Under the pieces are notes generated by a model that saw nothing but the letters and a program-made list of their open reading frames with translations, did no database searches and had not been told where the DNA came from. DNA of 37,170 nt from positions 1-37,170 of the forward strand of contig JAHDXO010000086.1 in the NCBI GenBank assembly GCA_023382975.1. Reading direction: 5' to 3'. This DNA is from Pirellulaceae bacterium. Lineage in GTDB: Bacteria; Planctomycetota; Planctomycetia; Pirellulales; Pirellulaceae. The translations under genes were made by a program, and so were the position numbers. Numbering within the stretch: position 1 is the first letter of the stretch; every line of letters begins with the position of its first letter. Below are positions 1-8,615 of this stretch, in pieces.

Positions 1-147
1 CGCGACTCCGGAATTACGGCGCTGATCGGACCCGCGGCCGGCGGACGCGGGCCACAGTGGGTCGCGGGCGCCGAACGCGACTCGGGAATTGCGGCGCTAA
101 TCGGACCCGCGGCCGGCGGACGCGGGCCACTCGGCGGACGCGGGCCA
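1..147 (+). repeat. In-frame tandem repeat inside the partial gene
   Basis: Bases 1-54 and 76-129 are near-identical copies (three mismatches by eye) that start CGCGACTC and end GGACGCGGGCCA. They are offset by 75 bp, with a 21-bp spacer. A third, truncated copy of the 3' part (CTCGGCGGACGCGGGCCA) follows directly at 130-147. All lengths are multiples of three, so copy number can change without a frameshift. Confidence 0.8.
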
Positions 148-306
148 CTGGTGGTCGATCGCGTGCTCGACGAGTTGCTCCGCGACGACCTGCGGGTCAG
201 CGACCGGGCCTGGGGCCGTGAAGAAGACGACGAACTCGAGCTGTTGGCGATCGGTCGCAGCAGCGAGCAACAAGCCGACATCGACGACTACTTCGCGCAA
301 CTGTAG
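1..306 (+). CDS. 3' end of a hypothetical protein with internal repeats
   Basis: The frame is open from the first base to a TAG stop at 304-306, so this is the last ~101 codons of a gene that begins outside the window. The first half is low-complexity and repetitive: an 18-residue segment beginning RDSGI and ending GGRGP occurs twice, and a short GGRGP copy follows. The last ~50 residues are acidic and probably helical, with LVVDRVLDELL, then GREEDDELEL, ending in DDYFAQL. I do not recognise the family. The charged, non-repetitive tail and the clean stop before the palindromic spacer support a real gene end. The repeats could make this a fast-changing region. Function is unknown. Confidence 0.5.
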   Translation, partial: RDSGITALIGPAAGGRGPQWVAGAERDSGIAALIGPAAGGRGPLGGRGPLVVDRVLDELLRDDLRVSDRAWGREEDDELELLAIGRSSEQQADIDDYFAQL

Positions 307-337
307 GACAGAATCGCAGCGGCGTACGCACCGATCA

Positions 338-577
338 TGGCGAGCGTGGAGGCGTCAGCCCCACGGTGGGATTTCCCCGCACAGGCACTGCACCGGCAGG
401 CTGACGCCGTGCCGCTCGCCAATCTTCCACCGGCAGGCTGACGCCGTGCCGCTCGCCGAGAATTGTTGGCGAGCGTGGCGGCGTCAGCCCCACGGTGCAT
501 TCCTGCGCACCGCATTCCACCGGTGGGCTCACGCCCACCGCTCGCCAAGCCCGGCCCCACGGTGGGATTTCCCACAT
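338..577. repeat. Cluster of degenerate palindromic intergenic repeats
   Basis: This spacer between two convergent genes is almost entirely made of one repeat family in both orientations. A 30-bp unit (CACCGGCAGG...GCTCGCC) occurs at 391-420 and 428-457. A related copy at 517-548 carries a perfect hairpin at 521-540: CGGTGGGC, loop TCAC, GCCCACCG. Inverted relatives begin GGCGAGCGTGG at 339-360 and 468-498. The flank GCCCCACGGTGGGATTTCCC occurs at 358-377 and 554-573. The hairpins could act as a bidirectional terminator, but no T-run follows them. Similar hairpin elements are common between planctomycete genes, so this looks like a REP-like family. Confidence 0.8.
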
Positions 578-586
578 CGCCGAGTT

Positions 587-1606
587 TCAACGGCGAGGGG
601 TGCGGATCGAGTCGATGAACTCCATCACTTCCGCCGTGACCGCGTCGCCGGCGAGGCCCAAGTCGCGGTTCAACGTGGTGTGCGTCTTGTCGGCGGCTTC
701 GAGAATTTCGGCGCGCACTCCGGCCTGTTGCAGCGCCGCGGCAAATCCAGCCACTTGCAGCCGAGTCGCTTGGTGACCGCCGGCGACCGCCAGCAGAAAC
801 GGTGGGATCGGCTTGCCAGCAGCAACATGCGATACGGGCGAAGCCTGCCGCCATTGACGGTGGTCGTCTCCGAAGAACCGCGTGTAGAAATCCGCCGACG
901 TTTCCATCAGGCGAACGATGTCCAAAGCGGCCGTGTCCAGTTGTACCACGCCGCGGATGATCGATGGGTTCTTGCCGGACCGTTCCAACCAGCCGAAGTC
1001 GGTCGCGACCAAGGACACAAGATGAGCGCCGGCGGAATGCCCCATGAGGAACAGTTCGTTCGGATCGCCGCCGTATCGCTCGATGCGATCGTGGACCCAA
1101 GTCAGGGCGTCGGCCACATCCTGGGCCTGGACCAATGGGTCCGCGGCGGGCAACAGACGGTAATTCAGGCTGACCAGCACCCAACCTCGTCCGGTGAAGT
1201 AGGGAACCTTATGCCCCGTGGCCCGTTTGTCGCCAAAACTCCACGCACCGCCGTGGACGTACACCAGCACCGGGCAACCGCGGGCATCTCGTGGTGCGTG
1301 AACGTCCAGACTCAGCAAATTCGGCTCGACCCCGTCGAGTTTCGCGTACCGGACGTCGGGGAAGATGACCGGCTCGGCTGCGACGGGAGCAACTCGCGGG
1401 TCCGAAGCGGCGAGCCCGGTATCGATTGGTCGTACCTGGCGGATGCCTTCTGGCGATGATTCCCGCAGGCTGCAAGTTTCCCAATGGCGGTGCAACCAGC
1501 GGACTGGTCGCGCCGACTGTCGAGCCGTCTGCGCTGCGGCATGACGGTCTGCCGCGGCGACGCACACGATCAATACGACAGCGCATACGGTTCGGTTTTC
1601 GATCAT
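587..1606 (-). CDS. Secreted alpha/beta-hydrolase (carboxylesterase-like)
   Basis: 339-residue enzyme of the alpha/beta-hydrolase fold, in the esterase/lipase-like group with an HGG oxyanion motif (118-120) and a nucleophile elbow GHSAG (Ser191). His309 in KTHTTLN is the likely catalytic histidine. The acid residue is not obvious, because the usual Asp region reads AVAGGHQATR. The start at 1606 is chosen because GAGGA lies 7 bases upstream and the protein then opens with a good signal peptide (MIENRTVCAVVLIVCVAAA). The longer frame upstream would bury that peptide. It is probably exported and hydrolyses a small ester, perhaps an acyl or acetyl group on a sugar. It is transcribed away from the next gene and is not in an operon here. 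The fold is certain; the substrate is unknown. Confidence 0.88.
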   Translation of the reverse strand: MIENRTVCAVVLIVCVAAADRHAAAQTARQSARPVRWLHRHWETCSLRESSPEGIRQVRPIDTGLAASDPRVAPVAAEPVIFPDVRYAKLDGVEPNLLSLDVHAPRDARGCPVLVYVHGGAWSFGDKRATGHKVPYFTGRGWVLVSLNYRLLPAADPLVQAQDVADALTWVHDRIERYGGDPNELFLMGHSAGAHLVSLVATDFGWLERSGKNPSIIRGVVQLDTAALDIVRLMETSADFYTRFFGDDHRQWRQASPVSHVAAGKPIPPFLLAVAGGHQATRLQVAGFAAALQQAGVRAEILEAADKTHTTLNRDLGLAGDAVTAEVMEFIDSIRTPRR

Positions 1607-1751
1607 CTGGCAGTCCTCGTCACCATGGAGCCGAATTCGCGCAACTTCTGCGAATAACGCCCGCCGCCAGGATAGCATATCGATCGAACAGCCGCAGCAC
1701 GAGGCGGAAATGCGCCGCCTGCGCCATCCGCGACGGGAACGCTCGGGACCG

Positions 1752-1781
1752 GTGACGGCTGGTTGGCGTGTGTGTTATGAT
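1752..1781 (+). promoter_or_regulatory. Candidate promoter for the DUF4175-like operon
   Basis: GTGACG (1752-1757), an 18-base spacer and TATGAT (1776-1781) resemble a sigma-70 promoter, with a good -10 and a weak -35. Transcription would begin near 1788. That disfavours the GTG at 1790 as start codon and supports the ATG at 1838 or 1841. This is inferred by eye only. Confidence 0.35.
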
Positions 1782-1837
1782 GAGTTTCAGTGGAAGTCGA
1801 TGGGTTCTCTTCACCTAGTTGGCAGATTGGTTTGTCC

Positions 1838-4800
1838 ATGATGTTGCATCCGGTGCAACGGCGGGTTCAGGAGGTCAATCGGCGAGTCCGACGGGCGACG
1901 TCCGTCTACGCGCTGGCTGCCAGTCTACTGCTGGTGGTCTCGGTGGTTTTTCTGATCGGTCTGCTGGATTACGTGGTGCGTTTCGAGGATTTCGGGATTC
2001 GGCTGATTGGTTCGGGGCTCGTCTTCGTCGCGGTTATTTGGAGCGTCCGCCGTTGGCTGTGGCCGGGTCTGGGGTATCGGCCGAGCGATTTGCAGATCGC
2101 GCAGTGGATCGAGCAGCGGTTTCCGGAACTGCAGAACCGGTTGAGCAGCGGATTGGCGTTTGTGGGCCAGTCCGAGCACGACGCCATCGCCGGCTCGGCC
2201 GATTTGCGTCGTGCGGTGGTGGCCCAGGCGACGGGCGACATCGAGTCACTGGACGTGGACGGTTGCGTGGACTTGCGTCAGCCTTGGCGGACGGCGTTGG
2301 CGGCGGGCGCTGTCTGTCTGCTGGTGGCCGTTTTTTGCGTACTCGATCCCGCTTCGGCCGGTCTCGCCGCGCGGCGTCTGGCGATGCCTTGGCAATCGGC
2401 TCCCTGGCCTCGGCGCCACCAGCTGGTCTTTGTCGATCCGCCGGTACGACTTGCGGCCGGTTCGGACTTCGAAGTCGAATTGTTCGATGGCCGTGGCGAA
2501 CTGCCGGATGCGGTTCAAATCCACTACTGGTTCGACGGCGCCGCGGAATCCGAGATTCAGACCAAGAACATGAACCGGCTGAACGATCGCATGGTCCATC
2601 GGCTGGAAAATGTCCAACTTTCGTTCCGTTACCGGGCCAGCGGCGGCGATGACACGGCGATGGCGTGGCGGCATCTGGAGGTCGTGGAGCCCCCGCGGAT
2701 CGAGGAATTGAAACTGCACCTGCATCCCCCCGCGTACACGGGCTGGCCAGTCGAAAGCAGCGGCGAAAACGTGGTGGCTCTGCAGGGCACGAAGATCGCC
2801 GTGATCGGTCGCGTGGATCAACCGGTTTCCGCCGTCGACCTGCGGGTTGCCGAAGAACAGCGGGAAGAAGAGAAAACATGGAATGCGAAGGTGGGCGGCG
2901 ACGGTTTGACCTTTGCGCTTTCGGCGAACGATTCCGCACCCTGGATTGTCGAGGCGTCGGGACGCTACTGGTTCGAAGTGACCGACCCAGAGGGGCTGCG
3001 CGGACGCGGCGACCGGGCCTGGAATCTGCGAGTCGTCCCGGACGCAGCGCCGGTCGTCACCTTGGAAAAGCCGGGGGCGAACACGTTTGTGATGGCCACG
3101 GCCGTTGTTCCGGTCCGGGCCACGGTGAAAGACGACTTGGCGCTCCAGTCCGTCGCCATCGGTTACCGCCGCGGGGATCAACCCGAAAGCGACGAGCAGG
3201 GGTTCGAGTTGTACCGCGGCCCAGACAAACCGCCCGCCGCGGCGAACGGCGGCCTGCGGTTTGCCAGCGAACTGGGGGACTCGCGCCCGATCGAGTCCAC
3301 CTGGGATCTGTCGCGGATCGCTGATCTCCAGCCGGGTACGTGGATCGAATTGTGGATGGTGGCGGAAGACTACAAGCCGCAATCGGGGCAGAGTTCGGTG
3401 CGGCGACTGACGATCATCTCGGCGGAAGAACTCGACGAACGGCTCGCCGCGCGCCAGGCATTCATCTTGGGCCAATTGAACGAGATCCTGCGGTTGCAAC
3501 AGGAGACTCGCGCCCAGACGAAGCAGATCGAGATCGAACTGGAAGTGGCCGGCGAATTAGACAAGCAGGATGTCGACCAACTGCAGAGCGCTGAGCTGAA
3601 TCAGCGCCAGGTCGGCCGGAACCTGACCGATCCCACCGATGGCGTTGCGGCTCAGATCACCGCCGTCTTGGACGAATTGGCGACCAATCGCGTGGACAAC
3701 CCGGAAACATTGCGGCGCATGAGCGAATTGCTGGGGGCAGTGAATCAAATCGGACAACAGCATCTGCCCGAAATCCAGCGGCAGTTGGTCAGCAGCCTGA
3801 GACTGGCCCGCTCCGCCGTGCCGTCGGACGACAGCGGCGGCATCGATTCGGCCACGGGCGAATTGCGCCAATCGCTGTCGTCCGTGGGCGGCGGCCAGGA
3901 TCAGGTGATCGCGATGCTGGAGAACCTTTTGGGCGACTTGTCTCAGTGGGACAATTACCGGCGATTCGCTCGCGAGATCAGCCGCATTCGGCGCGAGCAG
4001 CAGACCATAACGGAACAGACGGACCAACTGCGACTGAACACGCTGGGACAGCGGCCCGAAGATCTCTCGCCGCAGGACAAGGCGGCCTTGAAACGCCAAT
4101 CGGAACGTCAGTCGGAACTGGCGCGGCGTCTGGACAAGACACTCGGCCGCATGGACCAGATGCGGGCGGAATTGACGGACACCGAGCCTCTGGCGGCCGA
4201 GATGCTGGCCGATGCGGTGCATCTAGCCCGGCAGGCTGCGATCAGCGGACGGATGCGGGAAGGCGGGCGGCAGATCGAAGAGAACCAAGTGGGCCAAGCG
4301 GTCGATACCCAACGCCATGTCGAAAACGATTTGGCGGATCTGCTCGACGCGCTGGCCAATCGTCGCGAACAGGAACTGGGGCGGCGAGCGCAGGGACTCG
4401 ACGAAGCTCAGCGGCAGATCGAACAACTGCGGCGGAATCTGGAAACGCTGCGGCAGCAACTGGAGCAGAACCAGCAGACTACGGATGCCGACGCTCGTCG
4501 CCGCGAACTCGAACGTCTCGCGCGCCAGGCCGAGGCACTGGGCGACGAGGCGAAACGCTTGGAACGTCGCCTGCAGCGGTTGCAGGCGGAGAAGACCGCC
4601 GAGTCGCTCGAACAAGCCGCTTCCCATCTGCAACAGGCGGCACAGGCTGGGCAGGAGGGGCAGGCGGCGGAAACAATGCAGCATACAAAAGAGGCGGAAC
4701 AGGCCCTCGAACAAGCCCAACAGCGATTGCAGGCCCAGCGCCAAAAGCTTGAGAAGGATCTGTTCCAGGAAACAATGGCTCGACTGGAACAGCAAATCAC

Positions 4801-5464
4801 CGCCCTGGTCCGCCGCCAACAGGGACTGCTGGATACAGCCATCGACCTGGAACTTGCACGAGGCGACTCGGAATCCCCGTTCTCCAAGGCGCAATTGACA
4901 TCGCTGCGCGACTTGGCCCAGGCCCAGCGGGTGCTCAGTGCTGAAACCACCCGTTTAGCCGAACAAGTCGTTCAGTCACGAGTCTTCGCGCTGGGATTGC
5001 GCGGAGCCGCGACGGAAATGGACTATGCGGCGCGGGCGATCGACCGGCAGCAAACCGGGGCGACGACCGAACGTCACCAACGCAACGCAATGGCTCGTCT
5101 GGGAAATTTGATCGAGGCTCTTAAGAAGGACGCACCTTCTCAAGACCCGCCGCCGGAAGCACCTCCATCCGGCCAGACGCCACCAGAACAGGCCGGAGAA
5201 GACGCCATTCAAAAACTTGCCGAGTTGAAACTACTGAGGACGATGCAGATCGAGGTGAATCGGCAGACGGCCGAATTGGGCGACGTGGTCCAGAAAGGGG
5301 GATCGGAAGCGGAAGCCGCGCTGCGCCGTATGGACGAATTGGCGGCCGAGCAAGGCCGTCTGGCGGATCTGATGCTGGAATTGTCTCAGGAATCGGTCGA
5401 ACGGCCCGAAGACGATCCCGAACGGTTGCCAGATACGTCGGACTTGCCCATACTAGAGCAATAA
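1838..5464 (+). CDS. DUF4175-like membrane protein with long coiled coil
   Basis: About 1,208 residues. Two transmembrane helices lie near 23-45 and 55-71, and a third near 151-171. Between them is the motif FPELQNRLSSGLAF, typical of DUF4175-like proteins. A beta-rich, probably Ig-like extracytoplasmic part follows (~190-520). The rest is an extremely Gln/Glu/Arg-rich coiled coil (~530-1060) with a proline-rich linker (PPPEAPPSGQTPPEQ) near 1105. The likely role is a membrane-anchored scaffold; no enzymatic motif is visible. It heads a run of five same-strand genes with gaps of 2-17 bases. A GTG at 1790 in the same frame would add 16 residues, but the candidate promoter overlaps that region. 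In related bacteria such genes lie near MoxR/DUF58/BatA-type genes (general knowledge), but none are in this window. Confidence 0.8.
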   Translation: MMLHPVQRRVQEVNRRVRRATSVYALAASLLLVVSVVFLIGLLDYVVRFEDFGIRLIGSGLVFVAVIWSVRRWLWPGLGYRPSDLQIAQWIEQRFPELQNRLSSGLAFVGQSEHDAIAGSADLRRAVVAQATGDIESLDVDGCVDLRQPWRTALAAGAVCLLVAVFCVLDPASAGLAARRLAMPWQSAPWPRRHQLVFVDPPVRLAAGSDFEVELFDGRGELPDAVQIHYWFDGAAESEIQTKNMNRLNDRMVHRLENVQLSFRYRASGGDDTAMAWRHLEVVEPPRIEELKLHLHPPAYTGWPVESSGENVVALQGTKIAVIGRVDQPVSAVDLRVAEEQREEEKTWNAKVGGDGLTFALSANDSAPWIVEASGRYWFEVTDPEGLRGRGDRAWNLRVVPDAAPVVTLEKPGANTFVMATAVVPVRATVKDDLALQSVAIGYRRGDQPESDEQGFELYRGPDKPPAAANGGLRFASELGDSRPIESTWDLSRIADLQPGTWIELWMVAEDYKPQSGQSSVRRLTIISAEELDERLAARQAFILGQLNEILRLQQETRAQTKQIEIELEVAGELDKQDVDQLQSAELNQRQVGRNLTDPTDGVAAQITAVLDELATNRVDNPETLRRMSELLGAVNQIGQQHLPEIQRQLVSSLRLARSAVPSDDSGGIDSATGELRQSLSSVGGGQDQVIAMLENLLGDLSQWDNYRRFAREISRIRREQQTITEQTDQLRLNTLGQRPEDLSPQDKAALKRQSERQSELARRLDKTLGRMDQMRAELTDTEPLAAEMLADAVHLARQAAISGRMREGGRQIEENQVGQAVDTQRHVENDLADLLDALANRREQELGRRAQGLDEAQRQIEQLRRNLETLRQQLEQNQQTTDADARRRELERLARQAEALGDEAKRLERRLQRLQAEKTAESLEQAASHLQQAAQAGQEGQAAETMQHTKEAEQALEQAQQRLQAQRQKLEKDLFQETMARLEQQITALVRRQQGLLDTAIDLELARGDSESPFSKAQLTSLRDLAQAQRVLSAETTRLAEQVVQSRVFALGLRGAATEMDYAARAIDRQQTGATTERHQRNAMARLGNLIEALKKDAPSQDPPPEAPPSGQTPPEQAGEDAIQKLAELKLLRTMQIEVNRQTAELGDVVQKGGSEAEAALRRMDELAAEQGRLADLMLELSQESVERPEDDPERLPDTSDLPILEQ

Positions 5465-5480
5465 GGTGGGAGAACTTGTC

Positions 5481-6218
5481 GTGAGAATACACTGCTGGCT
5501 GTTCCTGGTCTGGACGCTGTGGGCTGGAGGTACCGCCCTTGCCGACCCGGCGAGTGACGAGCCTGCAAACCGGGAAAAGCCGTCGGCCGCCTCGCTGGAT
5601 GATCTGCTCCTGGACGACTTGGACAATCAACTGCTCGAAGGTTTGGATGTTCCGGCGGCTGAATCGCCGCCAGCCTCGCCGGCTTCGTCGGGTCTAGATC
5701 GCGAATTGCTCGACCAATTGGGGACGGGCGAAGATTTTGGCCGCGAATCCGCCGACCCGTTCCTGACGATCGGTCGCCAGATGCGAACGGCCGAAGAGTT
5801 GATCGCACGTCGCGATGCCTCGGCGGGCACCCGTCGGGTCCAGCAACAGATTGTCGACGATCTCGATCGGTTGATCGAGCAGATGAACAAACAGTGCTCG
5901 GGCGGTTCATCGAGTAGCGCCGGCAAACCGTCGCCCGACCCCGACAAGCAGGGCAAGCCCGGCAGCAAGGCGGGCAGCGGCGAGAACCGGGGCGGCAGCA
6001 AACCGGCTCGCGACAGCGAGACTCGGGTCGGTCAGAGCGACGCAAACGACGCGAGGTTGGCTCAGGTGATGGAAACGCTCAAGCAGGTTTGGGGGCATCT
6101 GCCGGCTCGGGTGCGCGAGCAGATGCAGAGCGGGATGGCGGAGGAGTTTCTGCCAAAGTACGAACGATTGATCGAACAATACTACCAGCGGCTCGCCGAA
6201 GAACGGGCCACACGCTAG
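5481..6218 (+). CDS. Secreted hypothetical protein, planctomycete type
   Basis: 245 residues. The GTG at 5481 is preferred because GGGAGA (5468-5473) lies 7 bases upstream and the product then starts with a clear signal peptide (MRIHCWLFLVWTLWAGGTALA, cut before DPA). A GTG at 5466 in frame would place five extra residues ahead of it. The middle contains repeated acidic leucine-rich stretches (SLDDLLLDDLDNQLLEGL) and a Gly/Ser/Lys-rich linker (~145-180). The C-terminal 55 residues are helical and look like the conserved part (LPARVREQM, then EFLPKYERLIEQYYQRLAEE). The gene starts 16 bases after the scaffold gene and probably encodes its partner. No known function. Confidence 0.75.
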   Translation: MRIHCWLFLVWTLWAGGTALADPASDEPANREKPSAASLDDLLLDDLDNQLLEGLDVPAAESPPASPASSGLDRELLDQLGTGEDFGRESADPFLTIGRQMRTAEELIARRDASAGTRRVQQQIVDDLDRLIEQMNKQCSGGSSSSAGKPSPDPDKQGKPGSKAGSGENRGGSKPARDSETRVGQSDANDARLAQVMETLKQVWGHLPARVREQMQSGMAEEFLPKYERLIEQYYQRLAEERATR

Positions 6219-6235
6219 AAACGGAGTCGCTTGCG

Positions 6236-7297
6236 ATGTCACGACTGGACCGCCGAACGTTTCTCGTCACGGCCGCGACGGCGGGTGCTTGCGCGGCGAT
6301 GGGAGCAGGATCCGCACTGGCGCAAGGTTCCCGCGACGCCATCGACCAGCCGACCAGCAATTTGATGACGTCCGAAACGCAAAGGGCGGTTTCCGCCGGC
6401 CTGGCCTATCTGAGTTCCCATCAGAACGAAGACGGATCGTTCGGACGCGGCAACTACAGTCGCAACGTGGCGATTTGCGGCCTGTCCGGCATGGCCTTCA
6501 TGGCTCACGGCAGTACGCCGGGCCGAGGGCCGTTTGGCGGCGAGATCAATCTGTGTGTCCAGCATATCCTGAACAATTCCCGCGAGGGCGGTTTTATCGT
6601 CGCCCCTGGTTCGTCCAGCCACGGGCCGATGTACGGTCACGGGTTCGCAACGCTTTTTTTGGCTGAAGTTTACGGCATGTACCCGGACTCGATGGTCCGC
6701 GACAAGCTGGAAGCGGCGGTCAAGTTGATCGTCAATACGCAGAACGAGGAAGGTGGCTGGCGATACGAGCCCAAACGTAACGACGCCGACATCTCGGTCA
6801 CGATCTGCCAAGTGATGGCGCTGCGGGCCGCCCGCAATGCAGGGATCTACGTCCCCAACGAAACGATCGATCGCTGCATCGAGTATGTTAAGCGCAGCCA
6901 GAACCCGGACGGTGGGTTCATGTACCAGTTGTCCCAGCCCGGTGAAAGCCGTTTTCCGCGGAGCGCCGCCGGCGTCGTGGCGTTCTACAATGCGGGGATC
7001 TACGAGGGCGATGAACTCGAACGCGGCTTGGACTATCTGCTGCGCCACATCCCGCGGGGCGACGTATCCAGCCGGGATGCCCACTTCTACTACGGCCACT
7101 ACTATGCGGTCCAAGCTCTCTGGCAAGCCGGAGGCGAACGCTGGCAGCGGTGGTATCCGGCGATCCACGACGCCTTGCTTGCCCAGCAGAAGTCCGACGG
7201 TTCCTGGTTCGATCAAATCTCACCCGAGTACGGTACGGCGATGGCCTGCATCATCCTGCAGATGCCCAACAACTACCTGCCCATCTTCCAACGGTAG
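6236..7297 (+). CDS. Tat-exported prenyltransferase/squalene-cyclase-like toroid protein
   Basis: 353 residues. The N-terminus is a twin-arginine signal (RLDRRTFLVTAATAGA...ALA), so the folded protein is exported. The body has repeated QN/QK-x-DG-x-F/W motifs (HQNEDGSFG, TQNEEGGWRY, SQNPDGGFMY, QKSDGSWF), diagnostic of the alpha-alpha toroid of prenyltransferase beta subunits and squalene/oxidosqualene cyclases. I do not see the DxDD acid motif of squalene-hopene cyclases. A catalytic terpene cyclase is therefore unlikely, and a binding or structural role is more plausible. GGAG lies 9 bases before the ATG at 6236. It sits between the small secreted protein and the NPCBM protein in the same operon. 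Confidence 0.85.
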   Translation: MSRLDRRTFLVTAATAGACAAMGAGSALAQGSRDAIDQPTSNLMTSETQRAVSAGLAYLSSHQNEDGSFGRGNYSRNVAICGLSGMAFMAHGSTPGRGPFGGEINLCVQHILNNSREGGFIVAPGSSSHGPMYGHGFATLFLAEVYGMYPDSMVRDKLEAAVKLIVNTQNEEGGWRYEPKRNDADISVTICQVMALRAARNAGIYVPNETIDRCIEYVKRSQNPDGGFMYQLSQPGESRFPRSAAGVVAFYNAGIYEGDELERGLDYLLRHIPRGDVSSRDAHFYYGHYYAVQALWQAGGERWQRWYPAIHDALLAQQKSDGSWFDQISPEYGTAMACIILQMPNNYLPIFQR

Positions 7298-7308
7298 GGT
7301 CGTCGGCC

Positions 7309-8613
7309 GTGGGAAATTTGCATCGCGTTCGCCGTGGACATCCGCCTGACTGCCATTCCGGCTGGGCAACTGCCCTGGGCCTCGCTGCCTTGCTGATCGG
7401 CGCAGCGTTCGTTGGCCCAGCGCGAGGCGATGTCGGCGGCACGCCGTTGGTCCTCACTCGTAGCGGCGACGACTTCCCGGCTGCGCTCGAACGGATCGAG
7501 GCGGATTGGACGCTTGTCCTGCGTGCCGATCCGCAGCCTCGCCGCGTGGCGACGAAAGAACTTGTCCAGTGGGGCGCGTTCCGCGATTCGGATCGCGGAT
7601 CGCAGATCGTGCTGACCGACGGTTCGTGGCTGATCGGCGACGTGCTGCAAATCGCCGACGATCGGCTGCAAATCGATTCCGATTTGTGGGGCCGTGTCGA
7701 CGTGTCGCTGGCCGGTGTCCGCGGCGTGGTTTTCAATCCGTCCGTCGATGCGCGGGTACGAGATGACGTGCGGCGACAAATCGTGGCAGCCGAGGGAACG
7801 GAGGATCTTCTGTTGTTGGAGAACGGCGACGTCGTCGCCGGGACCGCGCAGTCGATCGTGGAGGAAGAAGCCCGCGACGGCGCGATTTCGGTCGCACTCG
7901 CCTTTGTCACTCGCGGTCGCGAGGTGCAGTTGCCGCTGAACAAGATCACGGCCTTGGTCGTCAATCCGTCGCAAGGCGTCCGCGTCATCGCTCGGGGGCC
8001 GCGTGTTCTGCTCGGACTGGCCGACGGCACTCGCCTCTTGGTCGACAAGATCGAACGGCCGGGGAATCTCGTCCGTCTGACTTTGGTCCACGGCGTCTTG
8101 TTGACGACGGATGCACCGTCGTTTCAGGAGCAGGTGGTGTACGTGCAGCCGCTCGAGTCCGGGATCGTTTATGTATCGGACTTCGAGCCCGCGGGCTACA
8201 AACACATCCCCCTGCTTTCGCAGACCTTGCCGCTGGGACGCGACCGGACCTCGCTGGGTGGCGAACTGCGTGTGGGCGGCCAGTTGTACGCCAAAGGGCT
8301 CGGGATGCCCAGCGCGTCGCGAGCCGCTTATGCGTTGCGAGGCCGGTATCAGCGATTTGCGGCGGAGGTCGCGCTGGCTGATTCCTCCAGTCCCAACGGC
8401 AGCGCCATGTTCCGCGTGTTCCTGAGCGACGGAAAGGGAGGGTGGCAGACGGCTTGGGAAAGCCCTCCGGTGCGCAGCGGCGATGCGCCTCGGCCTATGT
8501 CGGTCGATACCCGCGGGGCGCCGGCGATGGCCCTGATCGTCGATCTGGGCGAGCGGGGCGACGTCCAAGACCACGCGGTCTGGCTGAACGCTCGCCTGAC
8601 GGAACAGGAGTGA
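7309..8613 (+). CDS. Secreted NPCBM-domain protein
   Basis: 434 residues. The GTG at 7309 is chosen because AGGGT lies 8 bases upstream and a signal-like hydrophobic stretch follows (ATALGLAALLIGAAFVGPARG), 11 bases after the previous stop. The middle (60-290) is beta-rich and carries two segments about local 'default' values (VLTDGSWLIGDVLQI, LLENGDVVAGTAQSI), suggesting an internal duplication of a small beta domain. The C-terminal ~125 residues match the NPCBM carbohydrate-binding fold: YAKGLGMPSASRAAYAL, GRYQRFAAEVAL, then MFRVFLSDGKGGW and a closing DHAVWLNARL. It is likely an exported or surface protein that binds sugar. No catalytic motif is visible. Confidence 0.82.
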   Translation: MGNLHRVRRGHPPDCHSGWATALGLAALLIGAAFVGPARGDVGGTPLVLTRSGDDFPAALERIEADWTLVLRADPQPRRVATKELVQWGAFRDSDRGSQIVLTDGSWLIGDVLQIADDRLQIDSDLWGRVDVSLAGVRGVVFNPSVDARVRDDVRRQIVAAEGTEDLLLLENGDVVAGTAQSIVEEEARDGAISVALAFVTRGREVQLPLNKITALVVNPSQGVRVIARGPRVLLGLADGTRLLVDKIERPGNLVRLTLVHGVLLTTDAPSFQEQVVYVQPLESGIVYVSDFEPAGYKHIPLLSQTLPLGRDRTSLGGELRVGGQLYAKGLGMPSASRAAYALRGRYQRFAAEVALADSSSPNGSAMFRVFLSDGKGGWQTAWESPPVRSGDAPRPMSVDTRGAPAMALIVDLGERGDVQDHAVWLNARLTEQE

Positions 8614-8615
8614 TC

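Noticed and set aside
338..577. CRISPR array
   Set aside because: Repeats are degenerate, in both orientations and without equal-length unique spacers.
218..1459. Long open frame on the plus strand opposite the esterase
   Set aside because: It is antisense to a well-supported esterase with signal peptide and catalytic motifs, crosses the palindromic spacer, and is Arg/Pro/His-rich without any recognisable domain.
1780..1818. Short leader peptide ATG AGT TTC... before the DUF4175-like gene
   Set aside because: Twelve codons, no ribosome site, overlapping the candidate -10; no sign of an attenuator.
2246..3499. Long minus-strand open frame inside the DUF4175-like gene
   Set aside because: A GC-rich coding strand makes long antisense frames by chance; no ribosome site or family motif is present.
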